DNA of 5,380 nt from Boseongicola sp. SB0662_bin_57. GTDB lineage: Bacteria; Pseudomonadota; Alphaproteobacteria; Rhodobacterales; Rhodobacteraceae. The DNA is taken from NCBI GenBank assembly GCA_009839535.1, contig VXPN01000205.1:1-5380 (forward strand), written 5' to 3'. Shown here one piece after another: positions 1-5,370 of this stretch (its first letter is position 1; each line of letters opens with the position of its first letter). The position numbers and the translations under genes were made by a program. Under the pieces are notes generated by a model that saw nothing but the letters and a program-made list of their open reading frames with translations, was not told where the DNA came from and did no database searches.

Positions 1-755
1 TTGCCGCCATCGACGTTCAGGGTCTGCCCGGTGATGTACCTGGCCTCAGGGGATGCCAGGAACACGCAAGGGTCCGCGATCTCTTCCGGTCGTCCCATAT
101 GCCCGAGCGGAACCGCCTCTCCAACCAGCCGCTTCTTCTCGCCGATTGCGAGATCCTCATAGCGAGCAAACTGGCTGTCCACGGTGTCCCACATCGGCGT
201 GTCTACGACACCTGGCGCAATGGCGTTGACGCGGATGCCGTCGCCGGCAAGTTCAAGCGCAAGCGATTGCGTGATCGAGATCACGGCAGCCTTGGTCGAG
301 CAGTATACTGAAATGTTCGGCTCACCGCGCCTTCCCGCCTGAGATGCCAGGTTGATTATCGCGCCGCCTCTTGCCCTGCGCCTCATTCCTGGCACGACAG
401 CCTGGGTCACGAAGATCGTGCCTCCGACATTGACGTCATATTGGCGCCGATAATCCTCTATCGTGATATCCTCGACCGGAGACATGTTGAAGATGCCGGC
501 ATTGTTGACGAGGATGTCGATCCCGCCCCATTGCTCCTCGATCGCACGAACGCCATCGGAAATTGAGGGCAGATCCGTCACGTCGACACGCAGCGCGAGG
601 CCATCAACGCCAGCGGCAACCTTCGTCGCATCCTCAAGCAGGATGTCCGCAACTGCCACCCTGGCCCCTTCCTGCGCGAAGGCTTCGCAGACAGCTCGCC
701 CGATTCCCTGTGCGCCACCAGTGACCAGCGCGACCATGCCGAAGAGTCGTTTCAA
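1..755 (-). CDS. smoS: SmoS/PolS-like short-chain polyol (sorbitol/galactitol) dehydrogenase, 3' end cut by window edge
   Basis: This is a classical short-chain dehydrogenase, expected to oxidise a sugar alcohol to a ketose in the cytoplasm using NAD. Translating the minus strand from TTG at 755 gives 251 residues up to the window edge. The cofactor motif TGGAQGIG is at residues 12-19. Asp37 at the end of the second strand favours NAD over NADP. NNAG is at 84-87. The catalytic set is Asn109, Ser138, Tyr151 and Lys155 (YCSTK), and PG is at 181-182. The stretch from about 184 to 222, including YEDL, GEKKR and AVPLGHMGR, and the ending NVDGG match my memory of Rhodobacter sphaeroides sorbitol dehydrogenase SmoS, which ends a few residues later. 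Only about 4-5 residues are therefore missing. The TTG start is chosen because a perfect AGGAGGT lies 8 nt upstream; the next in-frame ATG is codon 7, inside the first strand of the fold. The family is near certain. The substrate (sorbitol, galactitol, L-iditol or another polyol) is inferred. Confidence 0.9.
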   Translation of the reverse strand, partial: MKRLFGMVALVTGGAQGIGRAVCEAFAQEGARVAVADILLEDATKVAAGVDGLALRVDVTDLPSISDGVRAIEEQWGGIDILVNNAGIFNMSPVEDITIEDYRRQYDVNVGGTIFVTQAVVPGMRRRARGGAIINLASQAGRRGEPNISVYCSTKAAVISITQSLALELAGDGIRVNAIAPGVVDTPMWDTVDSQFARYEDLAIGEKKRLVGEAVPLGHMGRPEEIADPCVFLASPEARYITGQTLNVDGG

Positions 756-931
756 TTCCCGGGACCTCCTGAATGCAACCTGATGATGGCGTACGGGATC
801 AGATGCAAGCGGTCGCCGTGCCAGAAGCCGACCTCGCCGTCGACGCGTCCGGCGATCCCGGTCCCTTTGGCATGAAGCAACATGTCCGAACCAAGGCCCT
901 GAGCGCCTTTCGATGTCAAAGGCCTTGCGAT
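752..931 (-). pseudogene. C-terminal remnant of a sugar ABC-transporter ATPase (MalK/UgpC/SmoK type, TOBE domain)
   Basis: This minus-strand frame is open for 59 codons from just after an in-frame TGA (934-932) to TGA at 754-752. From about codon 12 it reads GLGSDMLLHA, then RVDGEVGFWHGDRLHL, then RLHSGGPGN. That follows the usual end of sugar ABC ATPases: a 'LGSDT.LHV' strand, a 'R.DGE...GD.V.L' strand, and a final 'R.H.FD..G' segment. The terminal TGA overlaps the TTG of the dehydrogenase (TTGA), the junction expected for a translationally coupled ATPase-dehydrogenase pair; in the Rhodobacter smo operon smoK precedes smoS. The nucleotide-binding domain (Walker A/B, LSGGQ) is absent, and the divergent lactonase gene begins only about 110 bp further on. 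I therefore infer a truncated relic rather than a gene. The resemblance is recalled from family patterns, not from an alignment; chance readthrough of non-coding DNA is the alternative. Confidence 0.55.
764..770 (-). promoter_or_regulatory. Strong Shine-Dalgarno that fixes the TTG start of the polyol dehydrogenase
   Basis: On the minus strand AGGAGGT ends 8 nt before TTG at 755. It is the best ribosome binding site in the window and supports TTG over the ATG at codon 7, which has no comparable site. It lies inside the reading frame of the upstream transporter-ATPase remnant, as is usual between co-translated genes. Confidence 0.8.
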
Positions 932-946
932 TCACTTAGCAAGGCC
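921..946. promoter_or_regulatory. Perfect 8-bp inverted repeat with 10-bp spacer; candidate operator between divergent genes
   Basis: GGCCTTGC (921-928) is repeated in inverse as GCAAGGCC (939-946) around an AT-richer 10-bp centre. It lies about 97 bp upstream of the lactonase ATG and about 165 bp upstream of the dehydrogenase TTG, in the only divergent intergenic space of the window. No T-run follows on either strand, which argues against a terminator. A dimeric regulator site controlling one or both directions is the simplest reading. A weak plus-strand promoter-like pair (TTGCGA at 925-930, AACGAT at 948-953, 17-bp spacing) overlaps it, but the -10 is poor. The left arm and most of the centre overlap the 5' edge of the transporter-ATPase remnant. 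Confidence 0.35.
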
Positions 947-1043
947 AAACGATGGACTTTCTGTTCCAGCTTGCTGCCACGGCTGACGCGACGCACGGTA
1001 TGGCCGGGCATTGACTTGGGTGCCATCTCAAACAGGAACGGTC

Positions 1044-2024
1044 ATGATCGCGCTCAACCAACTGAAGTCCGTTGGCACTGAACTGGCTCGCCCCGAGTGC
1101 GTGCTTTGCACCTCGGACGAAGTGCTGCATGTTGCCGACTGGAGAGGCGGCGTGACCTTGATTGCGCCGGATGGGAGGCAACGGACAATCTTGGCCAAGG
1201 GGAAATTCAAGCCCAGGCCGAACGGGATCGCGATATTGCCAGACGGTGGCTGGCTGCTGGCACATCTGGGCGAATCCGACGGCGGCGTCTATCGGCTTGC
1301 ACCAGACGGCACGCTTTCCCCTGAGCTGATCGAGGTTGACGGAGCGCCCCTGCCGCCCACCAACTACGTCCACATTGACGGGCAGCGACGTGTCTGGGTG
1401 ACAGTCAGCACGCGGCGACACCCGCGTAATCTGGGCTACCGACCCGATTGCGACGACGGGTTCATTGTGCTTGCGGACAGTGCCGGAGCGAGGATCGTTG
1501 CGGCGGGCTTCGGCTATGCCAACGAATGCCTGATCCATCCCGTGACCGGGCGGCTCTACGTGAACGAAACTTTCGCCCGGCGCTTGACGCGCCTTGACGT
1601 CGATGGTGACGGGAACCTGTCGAACAGGACCACGATGGCCGAGTTTGGCCCGGGAACCTTTCCTGACGGACTGACTTTCGACTCCGTGGGCGGGATCTGG
1701 ATCACGTCTATCGTCAGCAACCGGGTGATCCGGGTCGACGCCGCCGGACGCCAGGAAATCCTGCTTGAGGACGTCGATCCGGACGATCTTGCAGGTGTCG
1801 AAAGGGCCTATCTGGCGGGCGAAATGGGCCGGTCTCACCTGGACCGGACATTTGGCCGGCGGCTCAGGAACATTTCCAGCGCGGCGTTTGGCAGGGCCGA
1901 CCTCAAGACAGTCCATCTTGGCTGCCTGTTGGGCGAAGACATCGCAACATTCCAGTCACCCATTGCGGGCCTGCAGCCATTTCACTGGAATTGGACCGCA
2001 TCTTCGCGAGAGTTTTCCGCATGA
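1044..2024 (+). CDS. SMP-30/gluconolactonase/LRE family sugar lactonase
   Basis: This 326-residue protein belongs to the SMP-30/gluconolactonase (regucalcin) family: six-bladed beta-propellers that hydrolyse aldono-1,4- or 1,5-lactones to aldonic acids with a bound divalent metal. The metal-site residues can be placed by comparison with regucalcin: Glu18 (RPECVL), Asn160 (GYANE) and Asp208 (FPDGLTFD). Asn107 (PTNYVHID) matches the substrate-side Asn, and PNGIA (59-63) is a typical blade motif. Repeated APDG, LPDG and DVDGDG turns mark the blades. No signal peptide is visible, so it is probably cytoplasmic. ATG 1044 is preferred because AGGAA ends 5 nt before it; in-frame TTG 1011 and GTG 1020 lie upstream without a good ribosome binding site. 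It is the first gene of the four-gene operon and overlaps the next by 4 bp. The natural lactone is unknown; the adjacent sugar dehydrogenase probably makes it. The length is slightly above the usual roughly 300 residues. Confidence 0.88.
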   Translation: MIALNQLKSVGTELARPECVLCTSDEVLHVADWRGGVTLIAPDGRQRTILAKGKFKPRPNGIAILPDGGWLLAHLGESDGGVYRLAPDGTLSPELIEVDGAPLPPTNYVHIDGQRRVWVTVSTRRHPRNLGYRPDCDDGFIVLADSAGARIVAAGFGYANECLIHPVTGRLYVNETFARRLTRLDVDGDGNLSNRTTMAEFGPGTFPDGLTFDSVGGIWITSIVSNRVIRVDAAGRQEILLEDVDPDDLAGVERAYLAGEMGRSHLDRTFGRRLRNISSAAFGRADLKTVHLGCLLGEDIATFQSPIAGLQPFHWNWTASSREFSA

Positions 2025-3037
2025 CGCCATCCCTGAATGCCGGTTGCGTCGGAGCGGGCTACTTCAGCCGCTTCCACTACGATTCGTGGAATCGGATTGA
2101 AGGGGTGCAACCGGTCGCGTCCGTCGACCGCGACATCACGAAGGCACGGGCAACCGGGCTTGCTGCATTTGACGATCTTGGTGCGATGCTGGCAGAGGTC
2201 AAGCCGGACATAGTCGACATCATCACGCCGCCCGTCACCCATCTGGACTGCATTCGGACGGCGCTTGAAGCCGGCCCGAAGGCGATCATTTGCCAAAAGC
2301 CCTTTTGCCTGGATCTCGACGAAGCCCGCGAAGCCGTGCGTCTGTCCGAGACTGCGGGCATTCCCGTCATCGTCCACGAAAACTTCCGCTTTCAGCCCTG
2401 GTATCGTGCGATCAAGGCCGAAATCGATCAGGGCGCCGTCGGGAACGTCCTGCAACTGACATTCCGTCTCCGGCCGGGAGACGGCCAGGGCGCGCGCGCC
2501 TATCTCGATCGGCAACCCTATTTCCAGAAGATGCCGCGGTTTCTGGTTCATGAGACCGCCATTCACTGGATCGACACGTTCCGGTTCTTGATGGGCGAGC
2601 CTCAGGCGGTCTTTGCCGACCTGCGAAGGTTGAACCCTGTCATTGCGGGCGAGGATGCAGGCTTTGTCCTCTTCTCGTATGCTGGCGGATTGCGCGCGAT
2701 GTTCGACGGGAACCGACTCCTGGACCATGCCGCCGAGAACACGCGCTGCACCATGGGCGAGGCGCTGATCGAGGGTTCGGCTGGCACGATTGATCTCAAA
2801 GGCGACGGATCGGTCCATCTTCGTCGCTTTGGCGACCAGGTCTCGCGCGAAGTCCTGCCCCCCTCCTCCCACGAGGGCTTTGGCGGCGACTGTGTCCATC
2901 ACTTGCAAAGCCACGTTGTGCATGGCGTGCTGGGCAACGTTGAGTTTGAGAACGTCGCCAGAGACTATCTGCCAGTGATCGAAGCGGAAAACGCGATCTA
3001 TGCATCAGCGGAAGCCGGGGCCTGGGTGAGGCTGTGA
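2021..3037 (+). CDS. Gfo/Idh/MocA family sugar dehydrogenase
   Basis: This 338-residue protein has the two-domain Gfo/Idh/MocA architecture, an N-terminal Rossmann fold followed by an alpha/beta substrate domain. Such enzymes oxidise sugars, inositols or amino-sugar derivatives with NAD(P). The nucleotide loop is GAGYFS (11-16). The usual EKP motif appears as CQKPF (91-95) with Gln92 in place of Glu and the catalytic Lys93 kept. HENF is at 119-122. The C-terminal catalytic segment is HETAIHWIDTFRFLMGE (177-193), with His182 as the expected general acid/base and Asp185 next to it. Asp36 (VASVD) at the end of strand 2 suggests NAD. The ATG at 2021 overlaps the lactonase stop as ATGA, implying translational coupling; a TTG 10 codons earlier is in frame but would only extend the overlap. 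Paired with the lactonase, aldose (or ketose) oxidation to a lactone is the obvious proposal, but the family is broad and the substrate cannot be assigned. Confidence 0.88.
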   Translation: MTPSLNAGCVGAGYFSRFHYDSWNRIEGVQPVASVDRDITKARATGLAAFDDLGAMLAEVKPDIVDIITPPVTHLDCIRTALEAGPKAIICQKPFCLDLDEAREAVRLSETAGIPVIVHENFRFQPWYRAIKAEIDQGAVGNVLQLTFRLRPGDGQGARAYLDRQPYFQKMPRFLVHETAIHWIDTFRFLMGEPQAVFADLRRLNPVIAGEDAGFVLFSYAGGLRAMFDGNRLLDHAAENTRCTMGEALIEGSAGTIDLKGDGSVHLRRFGDQVSREVLPPSSHEGFGGDCVHHLQSHVVHGVLGNVEFENVARDYLPVIEAENAIYASAEAGAWVRL

Positions 3038-3050
3038 AGGGAAAGATCCA

Positions 3051-3947
3051 ATGAAGGTGGGATATATCGGGGCCGGCGCCATGGGCGCCCCAATGATTGC
3101 GCGACTGGCGGAGGCCTATCCGGGAGACACGCTGGTCTTCGATGTCAGCCCGGAAGTCTCTGCCCGGGTGGCGGGCAAGACTGGCGCCAGGGCCTGCAGC
3201 ACCATTGCCGAAATTGCGCAGGCGTCGGACGTGCTGTTCTCCTGCGTGCCGGACAACGCTTCCAGCCTGCAGGCCTATCTTGGCGACGACGGAGTCGCCT
3301 CGGCGATCCGGCCGGGGTCGATCACCATCGAATGCTCCACGGTTGGCCCGGACATCACTCAAGAAGTCAATGCCGCGCTGAAAGCCAAGGGCGCGTGTCA
3401 TCTCGACGCCTCGATGCTTGGATCGGTCAAGCAGGCAAGAGAGGGCACGATCAGCTTTGTCGTCGGCGGCGAAGCGGAGGCCTTCGAGCGCGCGCAACCC
3501 GTTCTGGCGCGATGTGGCCGGTTCATCCGCCACTGCGGGCCATCGGGTGCCGGCAACCGCATGAAGCTGATCCACCAGACTCTTGTTGGAGGCCATGCCG
3601 TCGCAGTTGCCGAGGCCATGGGCCTCTGCCTTGAGACGGGAGCCGATGTGGAGACGTTCTTTGACATCGTGACCCAGGGAACCGGCTTTGCCTGTTCGCG
3701 GTATTTCGAGAATCGCGTTCCACGCATGCGCGACGGCGAGTTCTCGGCGCTCTTCATGCTCAAGTTCCTTTTGAAGGATGTCCGGCTGGCGCGCGACATG
3801 ATCAGCGGTGCAGGAGCGAACTACCCGAACCTGAGCGCCGTCGTGAAGACCTTCGAGGACAGCGTCGAAATGGGCTGGGCAGACGACGACTTCTCTGCTG
3901 TCATGAAGCTTGTGGAGGCGCGCATCGGAAAGGCCATCGCAAAGTGA
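3051..3947 (+). CDS. 3-hydroxyisobutyrate/beta-hydroxyacid dehydrogenase family oxidoreductase
   Basis: This 298-residue protein, the standard length for beta-hydroxyacid dehydrogenases (MmsB, GarR, GlxR, LtnD), has an NAD-binding N-terminal half and an all-helical C-terminal half. GAGAMG (7-12) is the dinucleotide loop, and Asp31 (VFD) favours NAD. STV (96-98) follows strand 5. The catalytic lysine is Lys172 in GAGNRMK. Lys242-Asp243 (LLKDVRLA) match the conserved KD.xLA helix, and DDDFSAVM (278-285) is the usual C-terminal signature. Two substrate-pocket positions depart from the family: the DAPVSGG motif reads DASMLGS (119-125), and the Asn three residues after the catalytic Lys is His175. 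Members oxidise a beta-hydroxy acid to a semialdehyde or keto acid, or run in reverse; here the substrate is probably an acidic intermediate made from the aldonate. It starts 13 bp after the previous stop, with AAGGGA 8 nt before ATG, and ends overlapping the next gene. Confidence 0.9.
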   Translation: MKVGYIGAGAMGAPMIARLAEAYPGDTLVFDVSPEVSARVAGKTGARACSTIAEIAQASDVLFSCVPDNASSLQAYLGDDGVASAIRPGSITIECSTVGPDITQEVNAALKAKGACHLDASMLGSVKQAREGTISFVVGGEAEAFERAQPVLARCGRFIRHCGPSGAGNRMKLIHQTLVGGHAVAVAEAMGLCLETGADVETFFDIVTQGTGFACSRYFENRVPRMRDGEFSALFMLKFLLKDVRLARDMISGAGANYPNLSAVVKTFEDSVEMGWADDDFSAVMKLVEARIGKAIAK

Positions 3948-5038
3948 AGGTTGCGTTGATCAAGGGCGATGGAATCGGAGTGGACGTTGCCGAGGCGGCG
4001 ATTGCCGTCGTGGATGCAGCCGTTGCTGCAGCGGGCATGCCGACGCTGACCTATGACGAGATCCGGGCAGGCGCGAGGCACTTCGAGGAAACCGGGCAGG
4101 ACATCGAAACCGGCGGCGAAACGCGCGCAGGCGAAGCCGACGCCGTCTTTCTTGGCGCAATCGGCCTGCCGTCGGTCCGGCATTCAGACGGAACGGAGAT
4201 CGGCCCGCACTTGAGGCTCAGGGACATCTACGGGCTCTATGCAGGGGTCCGGCCGGTCAAGGCCTACCCGAACGCACCTCGGCCACTGGCCGACCCGCGT
4301 GCAGCCGGGATTGACATGATCATTCTGCGCGAATCGACCGAAGGTCTCTTCTATTCCGCAGCCGTCCACAAGCGGGCGGAAGCCATGGGAGACGCAGAGG
4401 CCCGTGACACGCTCAGAATCACGCGGGCGACCACCGAAAAACTGATGCATTTTGGGTTCAGGCTGGCCGAGAAGCGAAGGACGCGCGGCAAACCGGGGCG
4501 GCTGACCTGCGTCGACAAGGCGAATGTCTTCGCTTCCATGGCCTTCTTCCGGAAGATCTACGACGAGATCGCCGCGGAATATCCGGAAGTCGAAACAGGG
4601 TACAACTACGTCGACGCCCAGGCATTGGACCTGATCCGACGCCCATGGGACTACGATGTCATGGTCATGGAGAACATGTTTGGCGACATCCTTTCCGATC
4701 TCGCAGGCGGGCTCGTTGGCGGCATGGGCATGGCGGCCTGTGCCGAGATCGGGGACAAGATCGGCCTTTTCCAGCCCGCCCACGGCTCGGCACCCGACAT
4801 CATGGGCCAAGACAAGGCAAATCCGCTGGCCGCGATCCTTTCCGGAGCGCTGATGCTCGACTATCTGGCCGAAAAGTCCGGCGACGCGCGCTTCGAAGAC
4901 GCCGCACAGTGCATCGAGCAGACCATCGAAGGAGGCTTTGCGGCAAATGCCCTCCGTCCAATGGAATTCGGCGGTGACATGGGCACGCGTGCGGTCACCA
5001 CCGAAGTTCTTGCTCGAATGCCCGCCGGCAAAGCTTGA
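3944..5038 (+). CDS. Beta-decarboxylating dehydrogenase of the isocitrate/isopropylmalate/tartrate family
   Basis: This 364-residue enzyme belongs to the family that oxidises a malate-type 2-hydroxyacid and removes the beta carboxylate. KGDGIG (7-12) opens the protein. Carboxylate-binding arginines are Arg93, Arg103 (AGVRP) and Arg129 (LRESTEG). Catalytic Tyr137 and Lys192 (VDKANV) are present, as are the metal aspartates Asp224 (YVDAQ), Asp248 and Asp252 (FGDILSD). HGSAPDI (280-286) is the NAD-type adenosine loop; NADP enzymes carry Lys-Tyr at that place. The STEG loop (131-134) resembles isocitrate, homoisocitrate and tartrate/malate enzymes more than the TGG of true LeuB, and Gly101 replaces the Asn of the usual N.RP. 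I infer a catabolic enzyme rather than leucine biosynthesis, since no leuC/leuD is adjacent. The GTG start overlaps the preceding TGA as GTGA, with GGAAAGG upstream (3927-3933). It is the last gene of the operon, 10 bp before a terminator. Exact substrate unknown. Confidence 0.87.
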   Translation: MKVALIKGDGIGVDVAEAAIAVVDAAVAAAGMPTLTYDEIRAGARHFEETGQDIETGGETRAGEADAVFLGAIGLPSVRHSDGTEIGPHLRLRDIYGLYAGVRPVKAYPNAPRPLADPRAAGIDMIILRESTEGLFYSAAVHKRAEAMGDAEARDTLRITRATTEKLMHFGFRLAEKRRTRGKPGRLTCVDKANVFASMAFFRKIYDEIAAEYPEVETGYNYVDAQALDLIRRPWDYDVMVMENMFGDILSDLAGGLVGGMGMAACAEIGDKIGLFQPAHGSAPDIMGQDKANPLAAILSGALMLDYLAEKSGDARFEDAAQCIEQTIEGGFAANALRPMEFGGDMGTRAVTTEVLARMPAGKA

Positions 5039-5048
5039 CACGTAAGCA

Positions 5049-5075
5049 CCGTCGCCTGAAGGCGACGGCTTTCTC
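5049..5075 (+). terminator. Intrinsic terminator ending the four-gene operon
   Basis: A perfect 8-bp GC-rich stem, CCGTCGCC (5049-5056) with GGCGACGG (5061-5068), closes on the tetraloop TGAA and is followed by CTTTCTC. It begins 10 bp after the stop of the decarboxylating dehydrogenase. The short, interrupted T-tract is typical of alphaproteobacteria. The left side lacks an A-run, so it should act mainly on the plus strand. Confidence 0.88.
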
Positions 5076-5121
5076 GTTGAATGCCGCGTCCCCTCTGGAT
5101 GCCATGCAGGTACGCTGTCCT

Positions 5122-5237
5122 CCCGCGAAACGCGGGGCGGTTGCCGACGGGGGAGTCGATCAGGAAAATATCTGCAGGGAAAGCCCGCTCTAGGTGGCAG
5201 ATTTCCGAAATGGATGCTGCGGGACTTGCCCCGCAGC
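5122..5237. other. Cluster of three hairpins in gene-free DNA; possible structured RNA or repeat element
   Basis: From the terminator to about 5335 I see no convincing protein gene on either strand; the open frames have no family resemblance or good start. Three inverted repeats follow one another. Hairpin one is CCCGCG (5122-5127) and CGCGGG (5131-5136) with loop AAA. Hairpin two is a longer imperfect stem, GGAA plus ATCTGC (5163-5166, 5170-5175, with a 3-nt bulge) against GCAGATTTCC (5197-5206), its loop holding a small GGG/CCC pair. Hairpin three is GCTGCGGG (5216-5223) and CCCGCAGC (5230-5237) with a 6-nt loop. None is followed by a T-run. Candidates are a small RNA, a leader of the gene to the right, or a REP/MITE-type repeat. 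I recognise no known RNA family in it, and I looked for riboswitch, RNase P, SRP RNA and tmRNA signatures by eye only. Confidence 0.35.
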
Positions 5238-5370
5238 GCCGCCGCAGGGTGCCAACACCTGGTGGCGAGCCTTGCTTGCGCCGACCATGAATCCATAGAC
5301 TCCGATGTGCGCGATTTAGGCCCAGCGACCTCGTATGCTCCGAGAATCAGAAAGGAGCCTGGAGGTGGCT

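Noticed and set aside
463..783. Plus-strand open frames within 99-783
   Set aside because: They lie opposite the short-chain dehydrogenase, whose cofactor and catalytic motifs are all intact on the minus strand.
834..855. TCGCCG/CGGCGA inverted repeat around a SalI-like centre
   Set aside because: Short GC-rich arms within the ATPase relic frame; expected by chance at this composition.
914..919. TTGACA on the minus strand, a perfect -35 box for the polyol dehydrogenase
   Set aside because: No acceptable -10 element lies 16-18 bp downstream; the sequence there is GC-rich and unlike TATAAT.
936..1916. Long minus-strand open frame (326 codons) opposite the lactonase
   Set aside because: It mirrors the lactonase in GC-rich DNA; its translation shows no domain pattern, while the plus strand has a complete propeller with metal-site residues.
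5081..5290. 69-codon plus-strand open frame after the terminator
   Set aside because: Arg/Pro-rich translation without any recognisable pattern, no Shine-Dalgarno, and it runs through all three hairpins.
4184..5296. Long minus-strand open frame (370 codons) opposite the decarboxylating dehydrogenase
   Set aside because: It is an antisense shadow of a clearly coding plus-strand gene, runs through the terminator, and has no family-like motifs.
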